Made by a program: the position numbers and the translations under genes. Shown here in pieces: positions 8,253 to 17,728 of a stretch of 64,000 nt of DNA (positions are counted from its first letter, which is position 1; each line of letters starts with the position of its first letter). The DNA is taken from contig OX620685.1 of assembly GCA_951635545.1 (NCBI GenBank), positions 3,348,001 through 3,412,000 on the forward strand, read 5' to 3'. Under the pieces are notes generated by a model. The model was not told the origin of the DNA and made no database searches. It was given only the letters and a program-made list of their open reading frames with translations. This stretch comes from CAG-873 sp910578365 (lineage in GTDB: Bacteria > Bacteroidota > Bacteroidia > Bacteroidales > Muribaculaceae).

Positions 8253-9233
8253 TGCGGACGCCGGTCGGGCAAAATGGCCAAGCTGAAAGCCTACTCGGCA
8301 TATTATCTGCGACTTGCCGCCAAGCTCCTGTTTTCGCGATACGACCTTGTTTATGTCCATACCATCACGTTCCCGACCCCGGTTTTACGTCTGGCATCGT
8401 TTTTCCGCAGGCTGCCACTTGTATTCAACGTCCACGGCGGTGATGTCCTTACTTCGAACCGTCTGAAACTTATGCTGCGCAATATGTGCAGGCCCCTTCT
8501 GGACAAAGCCTGTATGATTGTGGTGCCGTCGGAATACTTCCGTAAAGTTCTCGAACAGGAATTTCCTAATCTTGACAGCGCTAAGATTGTATGCTCGCCA
8601 TCGGGCGGCATTTCCGACAAATTTTATTCGCCTGTTAAGAATCGTCCTATGGCCGGCCGACAGACTGTCCTCGGCTTTGTTTCGCGTATCGACAGCGGAA
8701 AAGGCTGGGAATTGTTCGTCGACCTGATTGCCCGGCTCAGGAGCGAAGGCGTGGACTGCAAGGGTATAATGGCCGGTCGCGGCGAACAGACCGAATTGCT
8801 GCGCCGGTATATTTCGGCCTCGCCTGCAGCACAATATATAGAGTACATCGGGCCTAAAACGCCCGATGAACTACCGGAGCTGTACGCTTCGATGGACCTT
8901 TTTATTTTCCCGTCGCAACTCAGCGAAAGTTTAGGACTTGTGGGCATTGAGGCCATGGCATCGGGCACTCCTGTTATCGCTGCCGATATGGCCGGCCCCA
9001 AGACATACATAACTGACGGCGTGAACGGCTATCTTTTCGAGCCGGGCAATATCGACTCGCTCACCGCCTGTGCGCGCCGCTATCTAAGCCTGACCGACAG
9101 CGAACGTGAGGCCATGCGCCGGGCGGCTTTTGAACACAGCCTTGAATATGAATCGGAAAAAGTGGCCGACGACCTGTATTCGCGAATTCAGAATTGCATT
9201 AAACACCCTCTTAATCCAGAAAGCGGCTGGTAA
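8124..9233 (+). CDS. Family 4 glycosyltransferase
   Basis: A 369-residue GT-B enzyme. The N-terminus MNILVVANMYPSESDPVYGTFV is typical of GT4 acceptor domains. The C-terminal donor-binding domain shows GFVSRIDSGKGWELFVDLI and the E-x7-E element SESLGLVGIEAMASGTPVIA (about residues 272-291). It likely adds a sugar in exopolysaccharide assembly. The start and 70 bases of leader come from the right copy of the IS target duplication, so any promoter farther upstream was left on the other side of the IS. The 3' end overlaps the convergent aguB gene by 23 bases. Confidence 0.9.
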   Translation: MNILVVANMYPSESDPVYGTFVKNFTDSVRARNLGGRTDICTICGRRSGKMAKLKAYSAYYLRLAAKLLFSRYDLVYVHTITFPTPVLRLASFFRRLPLVFNVHGGDVLTSNRLKLMLRNMCRPLLDKACMIVVPSEYFRKVLEQEFPNLDSAKIVCSPSGGISDKFYSPVKNRPMAGRQTVLGFVSRIDSGKGWELFVDLIARLRSEGVDCKGIMAGRGEQTELLRRYISASPAAQYIEYIGPKTPDELPELYASMDLFIFPSQLSESLGLVGIEAMASGTPVIAADMAGPKTYITDGVNGYLFEPGNIDSLTACARRYLSLTDSEREAMRRAAFEHSLEYESEKVADDLYSRIQNCIKHPLNPESGW

Positions 9234-10086
9234 GGCCTCCATAGGCATCGATGCGGCGGTCGCGCAGGAATGGCCACCAGCGTCTTACCTGTTCGCTGCG
9301 GTGCAAGTCGATGTCGATAATTGCCTCGCATTCGGCATCGGTAGGAGCCTGAAAAATAAATTCGCCCTGCGGTCCTGCCACAAAACTCGATCCCCAGAAA
9401 CTGATGCCGTTGGTGGCACCCGACGGATCCGGTTCATGCCCTACTCTGTTCACGGCCACCAGTGGCAGGCCATTGGCCACGGCATGTCCGCGCTGTACGG
9501 TAATCCAGGCCTCGCGCTGGCGCTGCTGCTCGTCGGAGCTGTCGCTGCTTTCCCAGCCTATGGCGGTGGGATAGATAAGTATTTCGGCGCCGCGCAGAGC
9601 CATCAAGCGTGCTGCCTCGGGATACCACTGGTCCCAGCATACGAGCACTCCCAGCTTGCCCAGCGATGTGGATATAGGCTCGAAGCCGAGGTCGCCGGGT
9701 GTAAAGTAGAATTTCTCGTAGTAAGCGGGGTCGTCGGGGATGTGCATCTTGCGGTAGCGCCCAGCTTCGGAGCCGTCGGTATCGTACACTATGGCTGTGT
9801 TGTGATACAGTCCCGGGGCGCGGCGTTCGAATATCGATGTCACTATCACCACGCCGCACTCACGGGCCAGCTGCGAGTAGAGGCGTGCGGCATCGCTGCC
9901 GGGAATTTCAGCCAGGTCGCATAGGTCAACATTCTCGGTCTGGCAGAAGTAAAGGTTGTCGTGCAGTTCCTGGTTCACCACAAGTTGTGCGCCCTCGGCT
10001 GCAAGGTGTCTGATTTTACATGCCAGACGGCTGCGGTTGTCGGCGCTGTCGGCGCTGTTATGCTGTTGTATTATTGCTACTTTCAT
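9211..10086 (-). CDS. aguB: N-carbamoylputrescine amidase
   Basis: A 291-residue carbon-nitrogen hydrolase that converts N-carbamoylputrescine to putrescine, CO2 and ammonia. The nitrilase triad is visible: Glu40 in VVNQELHDN, Lys113 in YRKMHIPDD and Cys150 in VCWDQWYPEAAR. Length and motifs match plant/bacterial AguB enzymes closely. It lies 12 bases downstream of the agmatine deiminase gene, which makes its substrate, so the two form a putrescine-synthesis operon. The first residues MKVAIIQQ are the normal family start. Confidence 0.95.
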   Translation of the reverse strand: MKVAIIQQHNSADSADNRSRLACKIRHLAAEGAQLVVNQELHDNLYFCQTENVDLCDLAEIPGSDAARLYSQLARECGVVIVTSIFERRAPGLYHNTAIVYDTDGSEAGRYRKMHIPDDPAYYEKFYFTPGDLGFEPISTSLGKLGVLVCWDQWYPEAARLMALRGAEILIYPTAIGWESSDSSDEQQRQREAWITVQRGHAVANGLPLVAVNRVGHEPDPSGATNGISFWGSSFVAGPQGEFIFQAPTDAECEAIIDIDLHRSEQVRRWWPFLRDRRIDAYGGLTSRFLD

Positions 10087-10098
10087 TTCAGTTTGTTT

Positions 10099-11130
10099 TT
10101 AAACGCCCTCTATAATCTGCATGGTTGCACAGTGTAGCGAACCATGCTGGCGTATGAGTGCGCGGCAGTCTACAGTTACTATTTCGTGTTCGGGATAGGC
10201 TATGCGCAGTATCTGCGATGCCAGGAAGTCGGGCTTTGGCTGTCCGTAGGTGGGCATAATCACGGCGTTGCCGGTCACCAGATAGTTGGCGTAGGTGGCA
10301 GGCAGGCGCTGCCCGTCGTCCTCGGGGTCGTAAATGGCTTCGGGCAGGGGCAGACCAATGAGGTTGAACGGACGGCCGTCGGGCGTGGTAAACTGCTGCA
10401 GCTGCTCGCGCATGGCATCGAGTTCGCCGAACTGCGGATCGTCGGGAGTTGTGCACACGTATAAAATGGTGTCGTTTGGTGCCAGACGGGCCAGGGTGTC
10501 GATGTGGCTGTCTGTGTCGTCGCCTTCGAGCGCGCCGTGGTCGAGCCACAGCACCTTTTCGGCGCCGAGCCAGCAGCGTAGCCGCTGTTCGATTTCATCG
10601 CGGCTGAGGTCGCCGTTTCGGTTGGGCGACAGCAGGCACTCCGATGTGGTAAGAATTACACCATTGCCGTCGCTTTCAATTGAGCCGCCTTCGAGCACAA
10701 AGCCCAGACGGTTGCAGTATGAGCCTCCGAGCAGTCCGGCATCGTACATCCGGCGTGTGATGAGGTTATCGAGGTTGGCGGCGAATTTAAGCCCCCAGGC
10801 GTTGAATTTGAAGTCGTTTACAATCACTTCACCGTTGCAGCCTACAGTGCTTATGGGGCCGTAGTCGCGTGTCCATGTATCGTTGGTGTCGGCCTTGAGG
10901 AAGCTGATACGTTCGGGCGGCACATCGGCCAGCAGCCGGCGCACTTCGTCGGGCTCCGGAGTCACAATTATCAATGGCGTAAAGCGAGCTATGGCACGGG
11001 CCATTTCGCAGTAGCACTCAACGACCTGAGGAAGCATATAGTTCCAGTCGGTGAGTGCGTGTGGCCATGCTATCATCACAGCCTGCTGAGCCTCCCATTC
11101 GGCGGGCAGGCGTACGGTATTACAGTTCAT
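10099..11130 (-). CDS. aguA: Agmatine deiminase
   Basis: A 343-residue peptidylarginine-deiminase-fold enzyme that hydrolyses agmatine to N-carbamoylputrescine and ammonia. Hallmarks are AVMIAWPHALTDW near the N-terminus, TWTRDYGPIS, LEGGSIESDG, the DDTDSHID segment, and the catalytic Cys near residue 334 in RQHGSLHC. The start overlaps the stop of the 83-residue gene upstream by 4 bases. With aguB directly downstream it completes the arginine decarboxylase branch of polyamine synthesis. The arginine decarboxylase itself is not in this window. Confidence 0.95.
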   Translation of the reverse strand: MNCNTVRLPAEWEAQQAVMIAWPHALTDWNYMLPQVVECYCEMARAIARFTPLIIVTPEPDEVRRLLADVPPERISFLKADTNDTWTRDYGPISTVGCNGEVIVNDFKFNAWGLKFAANLDNLITRRMYDAGLLGGSYCNRLGFVLEGGSIESDGNGVILTTSECLLSPNRNGDLSRDEIEQRLRCWLGAEKVLWLDHGALEGDDTDSHIDTLARLAPNDTILYVCTTPDDPQFGELDAMREQLQQFTTPDGRPFNLIGLPLPEAIYDPEDDGQRLPATYANYLVTGNAVIMPTYGQPKPDFLASQILRIAYPEHEIVTVDCRALIRQHGSLHCATMQIIEGV

Positions 11131-11378
11131 TCTTCTTCGTCGTAATTATTAAGCGAATCCCATACCGATTCCTGGCTTTCGAGGTATTCCTTACAGAAAT
11201 CGGTGAAGCCGTAGCGTTCGGTAGAGCCGTTTTCGCGGCACCATTCGCGGTATTGGCGGCGTAGTTCATCGTCGTCGGCAATCACACGCTTGAATTCCGC
11301 ATCGGCAACATCGAGAGTCTTGTTCGAGTTTAGTATTTCAATAAAGAAACCAGTAATATCTTCCATGTTATTAGGCAT
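11127..11378 (-). CDS. Small acidic protein of unknown function
   Basis: An 83-residue soluble protein rich in Asp, Glu and aromatic residues, ending in NNYDEEE. No signal peptide or membrane segment is seen. It overlaps the aguA start by 4 bases (ATGA), so it is translationally coupled to the putrescine genes, and coupling plus acidic composition support it being real. It could be a helical adaptor or regulator; I do not recognise its family. Confidence 0.75.
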   Translation of the reverse strand: MPNNMEDITGFFIEILNSNKTLDVADAEFKRVIADDDELRRQYREWCRENGSTERYGFTDFCKEYLESQESVWDSLNNYDEEE

Positions 11379-11416
11379 TTAAGGTGCTTGGTGTGAGTTT
11401 GCTCGCCGCACCGGGC

Positions 11417-13021
11417 TTATCTGTTGAATAAGCCGGTGTAGCGGTTAATGAGCTGAAGGAAGCGGAGTTCATCGCGTATCGGCGCCACGTTTATACGGGC
11501 GTCGTTGTTGTTCATCCAGTCGTAGAGGTTGGCATATCCGGCCTTGAGGGCAGTTTCGGCGCAGTCGATAGCTCGGTCGGAGTTACCTGCCTGTGCATAG
11601 TAGCAAGCCGCCAGATAGTGAATATGTCCATCGTGGTCGGTAACAGTGGTTAGGATGTTGTTGAGCCATGCCTCGCCCTGCGGAATCCGGTCGGTGAAGA
11701 GCAGAGCGAATCCGCGCAGCGAATTGATGTTGTCGAGGTGGAATACGTCGATGTCGAGAGCTTGTGTATAGAGGCTTGCGGCGCTCTGGCTGTTGCCAAG
11801 GTAGTCGTTCTGAATCCATGCGCGCAGCATGTAGTAGTAGGGGTTCTCCGAGTCGGTCAGAGCGGCTTCGTTGCAGAGGTTGATTGCTTCTTTGACTCTG
11901 CCGTCCGAAAGGTAGCTCAGCCCCATCTGGGCGAGGGCCTCGGCTGAGTTCGGAGTCACAGCCAGGGCCATGGCGGCTGCGTCCACAGCCTCAGAGTTGT
12001 TGCCGAGGGCGCGCAGAATTTTCGATTTCAGCATAAAATAGCCGGCATTGTTGGTAGCGCCGGGTGTGCCAAGCACATAATTGATTTCTTTGAGGGCTTC
12101 GTCGAAACGACCCAGATAAAACTGGCACTCGGCAATCGAGGCGTTCAGGCCCGAGTAGTTGTAAAGTCGGTTGTCGATTATGTATTTGTAGTCGTCGATA
12201 GCCGACAGATAATTATAGTGTGCCTGAGCGATTACGCCGCGTATGTAGCGGTACATGCCCACATTCGGTGCCTGGCGTATGGCATTTGTCAGACCGTTTA
12301 TGGTGGCCACATAATTGGTGTTGCCGTAGTCCACCAGCGATTCGAGGGCCTTCTGATTCTTGGAATCGATGCTCAGGGCCACGATAAGGTCTTCGACAGC
12401 GCCGTTATGATTGCCCATCATTTTCTTTACTGAGGCTCGGCGGGTATAAATCTCCGGATTGTTTACATCGAGTCCCACTGCCTGCTCAAGATACTCGTTG
12501 GCCATTCCAAGGTTGTTTTCCTTCACAGCCACGCGGGCAAGGCCCAGCAGCGACTCGAGGCTGCGGCTGTTGATGCGCTGCAGGCGCTGGTAGTCGGTTT
12601 TGGCTTCGGTGTACATGCCAAGCTCGAACTCGGTGTTGGCCCGCTGGTATATGGCGTGGTAGTTTTCGGCATCGAGCATCACAGCCGAATTAAGGTCGGC
12701 CAGGGCCTCCATGTGGTGGGCTGTCTGGTTGTAGATGCCGGCCCGGAGCATATACTCCTGAAAGCGGAGGTCGCGTTCGGTGGCGGGAGTGCAGCGCAGA
12801 GCTTCGTTTACATCGGCCAGAGCGCGTATGTACTCGTCGTGGCGGTAATACTCGTTGGCTCGGCGAAACCACGAGTTATAGTCGTTGGGGTCGGCTTTGA
12901 GCTGCTGTTCGTAAACACGCAGTACAGCCCGGGTTACAGGATTGTCAATGCCCTTTTGGGCTACTGCCGGGGTGAATATGGCGCAGGCAGCAAGCGCCAG
13001 AATGAATTTTTTAAGCATCAA
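11417..13021 (-). CDS. Exported tetratricopeptide-repeat protein
   Basis: A 534-residue protein with a clear signal peptide (MLKKFILALAACAIFTPAVAQ), then TPR-type helical hairpins along almost its whole length, for example NDYNSWFRRANEYYRHDEYIRA near residues 42-63 and repeated A-x3-Y-G-A spacing. It is probably periplasmic and a protein-binding scaffold; the partner is unknown. It lies between the aguAB cluster and kdsA, all on the minus strand, with only 15 bases to kdsA, so it is probably cotranscribed with the genes upstream. Confidence 0.85.
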   Translation of the reverse strand: MMLKKFILALAACAIFTPAVAQKGIDNPVTRAVLRVYEQQLKADPNDYNSWFRRANEYYRHDEYIRALADVNEALRCTPATERDLRFQEYMLRAGIYNQTAHHMEALADLNSAVMLDAENYHAIYQRANTEFELGMYTEAKTDYQRLQRINSRSLESLLGLARVAVKENNLGMANEYLEQAVGLDVNNPEIYTRRASVKKMMGNHNGAVEDLIVALSIDSKNQKALESLVDYGNTNYVATINGLTNAIRQAPNVGMYRYIRGVIAQAHYNYLSAIDDYKYIIDNRLYNYSGLNASIAECQFYLGRFDEALKEINYVLGTPGATNNAGYFMLKSKILRALGNNSEAVDAAAMALAVTPNSAEALAQMGLSYLSDGRVKEAINLCNEAALTDSENPYYYMLRAWIQNDYLGNSQSAASLYTQALDIDVFHLDNINSLRGFALLFTDRIPQGEAWLNNILTTVTDHDGHIHYLAACYYAQAGNSDRAIDCAETALKAGYANLYDWMNNNDARINVAPIRDELRFLQLINRYTGLFNR

Positions 13022-13036
13022 TGTGGAGGTTGACAG

Positions 13037-13858
13037 TTAGTGCTTGAATGAGTTGATACAGCCGCGCAAGGCAGTGAGGCGCTCAAGCAGCGGCTCAAGC
13101 AAGTCGAGGCGCAGCATGTTTGCGCCATCGCTTTTGGCTGTTGACGGGTCGCGGTGGGTTTCCATGAATAAACCGTCGGCTCCCACGGCTATGGAGGCGC
13201 GGGCAATGGTTTCAATCAGTTCCGGACGGCCGCCGGTGACGCCGCTGCCCTGGTTGGGCTGCTGCAGCGAGTGGGTCACATCAACTATCACCGGCACTCC
13301 CTGCTGCTGCATTACCGGTATGCCGCGGAAGTCGACTATGAGGTCGCCGTAGCCGAAGCAAGTGCCACGGTCGGTGACAGCCACCTGACTGTTGCCGCTT
13401 TCGAGTATTTTGTCCACGGCAAAGCGCATTGACTCGGGCGCAAGGAACTGTCCTTTCTTGATATTTACCAGTTTGCCTGTTTTGGCTGCAGCAATCAGAA
13501 GGTCGGTCTGGCGGCAGAGAAAAGCCGGAATCTGCAGGATGTCGACATATTCGGCGGCCATACGGGCCTCTTCGGCGCTGTGTATGTCGGTAACTACCGG
13601 AACACCGGTCGTGCGGCGAACCTCTGCAAGAATTTCGAGGGCTTCGATGTCGCCTATGCCCGTAAATGAATCGAGGCGCGAACGGTTGGCCTTGCGGTAC
13701 GATCCTTTGAACACGTAGGGTATATCGAGCCTGCGGCATATCGGAGCTATGGTGCTGGCTATGTCGAGGGCCATCTCGCGGCCTTCTATCACACACGGGC
13801 CTGCAAGCAGAAAGAAGTTGCCGGTAGCCGAGGAACTTAGATATTCAAGTGTAGTCAT
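13037..13858 (-). CDS. kdsA: 3-deoxy-8-phosphooctulonate synthase
   Basis: A 273-residue cytoplasmic enzyme condensing phosphoenolpyruvate with arabinose 5-phosphate to Kdo-8-phosphate, a precursor of the lipid A inner core. The family motifs FFLLAGPCVIEG, YVFKGSYRKANRSRLDSF, PVVTDIHS, NIKKGQFLAPE and DVTHSLQQPNQ are all present. The frame is open upstream to 14110, but ATG 13858 (MTTLEYLSSS) gives the normal N-terminus and overlaps the rsmE stop by 4 bases, so the longer version is rejected. WaaA, which uses Kdo, is encoded at 44.6 kb. Confidence 0.95.
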   Translation of the reverse strand: MTTLEYLSSSATGNFFLLAGPCVIEGREMALDIASTIAPICRRLDIPYVFKGSYRKANRSRLDSFTGIGDIEALEILAEVRRTTGVPVVTDIHSAEEARMAAEYVDILQIPAFLCRQTDLLIAAAKTGKLVNIKKGQFLAPESMRFAVDKILESGNSQVAVTDRGTCFGYGDLIVDFRGIPVMQQQGVPVIVDVTHSLQQPNQGSGVTGGRPELIETIARASIAVGADGLFMETHRDPSTAKSDGANMLRLDLLEPLLERLTALRGCINSFKH

Positions 13859-14565
13859 TGGGAAATCTGATTGATTATATGAAATGTATCGGCGGCAACC
13901 AGTGCGGCTGTTTCGGTGCGCAGACGGTTGTCGCCAAGACTGATTGGACGGAAGCCGGCCTCGAGGGCGGCTGTGATTTCTTTGGGAGAGAAGTCGCCCT
14001 CCGGGCCTATGAGTATGGTGGTGTCGGTAGCGGCGGGCAGTTCGCGGCTGAACAGCAGGCGCGGAATCGAGAGGTCGCAATAAGCAATGAAGCGGGCGCC
14101 GTCGCGGCATCCGCCTATAAAATCCATATAGGGGGTGGTAGGCTGAATGTCCGGCAAAATAGCCTTGAGTGACTGTTTCATTGCCGAAATGGCTATTTTC
14201 TGAAGCCGGTCGATCTTTATGTCTTTGCGCTCGGAGCGTTCGCAGCGCAAAGGCACAATGTGGTCAACGCCTATCTCCACCAGTTTCTCCACAAGCCACT
14301 CCATGCGGTCGTTGTGTTTGGTGGGGGCGATGGCCACGGTGAGGTCGGGGCGCCACACTTTCGGCAGCTCGAGTTCTTCTATTATTTCGAGTAGAGTATG
14401 ATGCTGGTTTGCCAGGGCGATGCGGCAGCGGAACAGACCGCCACGGCCATCGACAACCTCTATTTCCTGGCCTTCGCGCATACGCAGCACACGCACACAG
14501 TGCTGCGAATCGCTTTCAGGTAATTCGCAGCACTGCTTTATGTCGGGGGCATAGAATCGTATCAC
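13855..14565 (-). CDS. rsmE: 16S rRNA (uracil1498-N3)-methyltransferase
   Basis: A 236-residue SPOUT-class methyltransferase. An N-terminal PUA-like domain (SQHCVRVLRMREGQEIEVVDG) precedes the SAM-binding knot with ILIGPEGDFSPKEITAA and SLGDNRLRTETAALVA near the C-terminus, the RsmE signatures. It methylates U1498 in the decoding region of the 30S subunit. Its stop overlaps the kdsA start by 4 bases. Confidence 0.95.
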   Translation of the reverse strand: MIRFYAPDIKQCCELPESDSQHCVRVLRMREGQEIEVVDGRGGLFRCRIALANQHHTLLEIIEELELPKVWRPDLTVAIAPTKHNDRMEWLVEKLVEIGVDHIVPLRCERSERKDIKIDRLQKIAISAMKQSLKAILPDIQPTTPYMDFIGGCRDGARFIAYCDLSIPRLLFSRELPAATDTTILIGPEGDFSPKEITAALEAGFRPISLGDNRLRTETAALVAADTFHIINQISQ

Positions 14566-14614
14566 TTATATATAAATACTGGTATAAAAGACTGGATATT
14601 GAATTTTAAATGTT

Positions 14615-15916
14615 TCAGACTTCTATTTTGTTCATTTCCCGGTTTATTTCCGTTTTGTCCGGATCGACGTGGCGGTAGCGGAATATAATCATAAACAGCA
14701 CGGCCACAACCAGGGCGTAGGCGGCAAAGAGCATCCATGCGTGGTGCCAGCCGGCAATCTGGGCCTCACCTTCGGGCTGGCTGTATACATAACGGTCGAT
14801 TACCCCCTGAGCGCATAGAGTACCCACGGTGGCGCCGATGCCGTTGGTCATGACCATAAACAGCCCTTGGGCCGACGAGCGTATGGAGCGGTCGGTCTTC
14901 TGGTCGACATACAGCGAGCCGCTGACATTGAAGAAGTCAAAGGCCACGCCATAAACAATCATCGAGAGAATCAGGAACACAACTCCGGAGCCTGTATTGC
15001 CTATGCCGAAGAAGCCGAAGCGTAGTACCCACGAGAACATGGCCATAAGCATTACCACTTTGATGCCGAAGCGCCGCAGGAAGAACGGTATGAGCAGAAT
15101 ACACAGTGTTTCAGAAATCTGAGAGAGCGAAATCAGAGCGTTGGCGTTCTTTACACCCCAGTCGTCGGCAAAGGTTGCCACGCTGCCGAAGCTCTGTATG
15201 AACGGATTGGCGAAGCCGTTGGTAATCTGCAGCGATACTCCTAAGAGCATGCTGAATATGAAGAAGATTGCCATCTGCTTGTCTTTTAACAGGGTAAAGG
15301 CGCGTAATCCGAGCGCATCAACCATAGAGGCGCTGCCGTTGTTGTTGATGGGGCAGGCAGGCATGGTCAGACAGTAGATTGCAAGCACAAAGCTGAGTGC
15401 GCCCGATGTAAACAGCTGCTGGTATGTATTCTGGTAGCCGGTGAAGTTCACGAACAGCATGGCGCAGATAAAGCCCACGGTACCTAAAGTACGGATGGGC
15501 GGGAAATTCTTTACAGTGTCGAGTCCGGCCTTGTTCAGGGCGGTGTAAGCCACCGAATTGCTCAGTCCTATGGTGGGCATAAAAAAGGCCACCGATATGG
15601 TGTAGAGTGTAAAGAGCGGAGCAAATTCCAGACCTGCGCCGGCATCCATAGCGTACCAGCCGGCGGCAATCATAAACGAGCCTGCTATTACGTGGCAAAG
15701 GCTGAGCATTTTCTGTGCCTGAATCCAGCGGTCGGCCACTATGCCTACAAGGGCGGGCATAAAAATCGATACTATGCCTTGTATGGCATAGAACCAGCCG
15801 ATTTGGCCGGCGAGTCCGTTGCGGGCCAGAAATGAGCCCAGCGAGGTAAGGTAGGCGCCCCACACGGCGAACTCCAGGAATCCCATGGCGGCGAGGCGAG
15901 TTTTTATCAGTTTCAT
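14615..15916 (-). CDS. MFS nucleoside:proton symporter-like permease
   Basis: A 433-residue inner-membrane protein with about 12 transmembrane segments. The sequence MGFLEFAVWGAYLTSLGSFL at the start, IPFFLRRFGIKVVMLMAMFSWVLR in the middle and SGSLYVDQKTDRSIRSSAQGLF near residue 340 are typical of the NupG/XapB nucleoside permease family (PF03825). It probably imports purine or pyrimidine nucleosides with protons. The neighbouring minus-strand genes are for RNA modification and are not obviously linked to its function. Confidence 0.85.
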   Translation of the reverse strand: MKLIKTRLAAMGFLEFAVWGAYLTSLGSFLARNGLAGQIGWFYAIQGIVSIFMPALVGIVADRWIQAQKMLSLCHVIAGSFMIAAGWYAMDAGAGLEFAPLFTLYTISVAFFMPTIGLSNSVAYTALNKAGLDTVKNFPPIRTLGTVGFICAMLFVNFTGYQNTYQQLFTSGALSFVLAIYCLTMPACPINNNGSASMVDALGLRAFTLLKDKQMAIFFIFSMLLGVSLQITNGFANPFIQSFGSVATFADDWGVKNANALISLSQISETLCILLIPFFLRRFGIKVVMLMAMFSWVLRFGFFGIGNTGSGVVFLILSMIVYGVAFDFFNVSGSLYVDQKTDRSIRSSAQGLFMVMTNGIGATVGTLCAQGVIDRYVYSQPEGEAQIAGWHHAWMLFAAYALVVAVLFMIIFRYRHVDPDKTEINREMNKIEV

Positions 15917-15944
15917 CGTTTATGGTATGTAGATTGGTTGGTTG

Positions 15945-16619
15945 TCATTTATTGTCGCGGCGCGCTTTCTTGCGGTTCAGAATCTCGCTTATGCGTGCGG
16001 CTTCCTCGTAGTTTTCATCCTCAATCAGCTGAGCCAAGGTACGCTCAAGCTCTTCGATGGCGTAGTTTTCGAGCTTGGGCTCGGCCATATAGTCGGCTCC
16101 ACGTACACTGAATTCAACATCGGTATCCTCGTTCATACCGCCGTCGGATTCATCGTCGAGTATCGATTCGGGGTCAATCTCCTCGGGATGCCGCAGGGCG
16201 CCGTCATCGTCGATAATAAAACCGGTTTCCTGCAGTATGGCGGCAGTGGTGAGTATTGGCGTGTGGGTTCGTATGGCTATGGCAATGGCGTCGGAGGTAC
16301 GGGCGTCGAGCACTATTGTACGCTCGCCGTCGCTGAAGGTGAGTTCGGAACTGAACACCCCGTCCTCGAATTTGTATATGAACACCTCTTTCAGCTTCAC
16401 GCCAAAGGCATGGGCGAAGCTCACAAAGAGGTCGTGGGTGAGAGGTCGTGGCGGATTTATGCCTTCGATTTTGATTGCAATCGATTGAGCCTCGGCGGCA
16501 CCGATTACTACCGGAATGCGGTATGGTCCGCCTTCCTGGGCCAGCAGCAGTGCGAAAGCTCCGCTGTGCAGCTGGCTGTAGCTTATGCCCATCACATATA
16601 ATTTTACACGGTCATCCAT
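15945..16619 (-). CDS. Bifunctional nuclease (DUF151/BFN) domain protein with UVR motif
   Basis: A 224-residue protein starting at ATG 16619 (MDDRVKLYVMGISYSQ). The N-terminal 150 residues form a BFN domain (PYRIPVVIGAAEAQSIAIKIEG; LDARTSDAIAIAIRTHTPI). After an acidic linker the C-terminus carries a UvrB/UvrC-type helical motif (LAQLIEDENYEEAARISEILNRKK). This architecture is common in Bacteroidota; biochemical roles in nucleic acid cleavage or as an interaction module are proposed but not settled. The start overlaps the mnmA stop by 8 bases, so the two are coupled. Confidence 0.85.
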   Translation of the reverse strand: MDDRVKLYVMGISYSQLHSGAFALLLAQEGGPYRIPVVIGAAEAQSIAIKIEGINPPRPLTHDLFVSFAHAFGVKLKEVFIYKFEDGVFSSELTFSDGERTIVLDARTSDAIAIAIRTHTPILTTAAILQETGFIIDDDGALRHPEEIDPESILDDESDGGMNEDTDVEFSVRGADYMAEPKLENYAIEELERTLAQLIEDENYEEAARISEILNRKKARRDNK

Positions 16620-17727
16620 TGGCATGTTGCTCTGTGGGGTTCGTAATGACGGTTTCAACCTTGCGCCCTGTAATAATGCCGCTGCCGTAGCAGATGCTGC
16701 CCGAAGGGTCGTACACAACGGCGAACTGCCCCGGGGCTATGCCCTGTACTTTCTGTTCCGATTCCAGCAGGTAGCTGCCGTCGGGCAGGCGTGAAATCAT
16801 GCCCTGCAGAAAGTTAGGCATGTGGCGGTTTTTGAAGCTCACCTTCCGGCGGCTGCAGTTGTCACCCCATGGGTCGGCGGTTATGAAGTGCATCTCTTCG
16901 AGGTGTAGCACCCGGCCATATTGGCGCTCGGTGTCGTATCCGTTAGATACATATATAACGTTGTCGCTTACGTTTTTCTTTACCACATACCACGGGCCGC
17001 AGCTCAGGCCCAAGCCCTTGCGCTGGCCAATGGTGTGGAACCAGTAGCCGCGGTGAGTGCCGAGTTTACGTCCTGTGTCGATGTCGACAATAGCGCCTGG
17101 ACGTTCGCCCAGATGGCGGCGTATGAAGTCGTTATAGTTGATTTTGCCCAGGAAGCATATGCCCTGCGAGTCCTTCCGGTAGGCATTGGGCATGGCGGTC
17201 TGTATGGCAATCTCACGAACCCGGGCCTTGGGAATGTCGCCTATTGGGAAAATCAGATGTTTCAGCTGGTCGTAGCTTATACGCGCCAGGAAGTCGGTCT
17301 GGTCCTTTACAGGGTCTACTGCAGTGGCAAGCCACTTTTTCCCGTCGATTTCGCGTGTGGAGGCATAGTGTCCGGTGGCGGTCAGGTCGAATTCGTGGCC
17401 CCAGCGCTGCTCAAAGTAGCCGAACTTAATCATCTTGTTGCACATCAAATCCGGGTTTGGAGTCAGACCGGCCTTGACAGTACGCAGGGCATAGTCCATT
17501 ACATTGTCCCAGTACTCCTGATGCAGCGATACCACATCGAGAGGCAGCTTGAATTTTGCCGCAATGAATCGGCACATTTCTATGTCTTCCTCTGCCGAGC
17601 AGTCGCCTTCGCCGTTGTCGTTGCCTATGCGGATGTAGAACAAATGCAGGTCGTGACCCTGCTCCAGCAGGCGGTAAACCGCTACAGCGCTGTCCACACC
17701 GCCCGAAATCAATACTGCTATTCTCAT
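16612..17727 (-). CDS. mnmA: tRNA-specific 2-thiouridylase
   Basis: A 371-residue enzyme that thiolates U34 of Lys, Glu and Gln tRNAs. The PP-loop SGGVDSAVAVYRLLE opens the protein. The two active cysteines are in NPDLMCNKMIKFG (about residue 103) and SQGICFLGKINY (about residue 193), followed by TIGQRKGLGL. ATP activates the uridine and sulfur arrives as a cysteine persulfide. It starts 1 base after the stop of the thioredoxin-like gene, within one minus-strand operon. Confidence 0.95.
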   Translation of the reverse strand: MRIAVLISGGVDSAVAVYRLLEQGHDLHLFYIRIGNDNGEGDCSAEEDIEMCRFIAAKFKLPLDVVSLHQEYWDNVMDYALRTVKAGLTPNPDLMCNKMIKFGYFEQRWGHEFDLTATGHYASTREIDGKKWLATAVDPVKDQTDFLARISYDQLKHLIFPIGDIPKARVREIAIQTAMPNAYRKDSQGICFLGKINYNDFIRRHLGERPGAIVDIDTGRKLGTHRGYWFHTIGQRKGLGLSCGPWYVVKKNVSDNVIYVSNGYDTERQYGRVLHLEEMHFITADPWGDNCSRRKVSFKNRHMPNFLQGMISRLPDGSYLLESEQKVQGIAPGQFAVVYDPSGSICYGSGIITGRKVETVITNPTEQHANG

Positions 17728-17728
17728 G

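Noticed and set aside
13859..14110. N-terminal extension of kdsA of about 84 codons
   Set aside because: It overlaps rsmE, has no family similarity, and ATG 13858 gives the normal KdsA start with an ATGA overlap.
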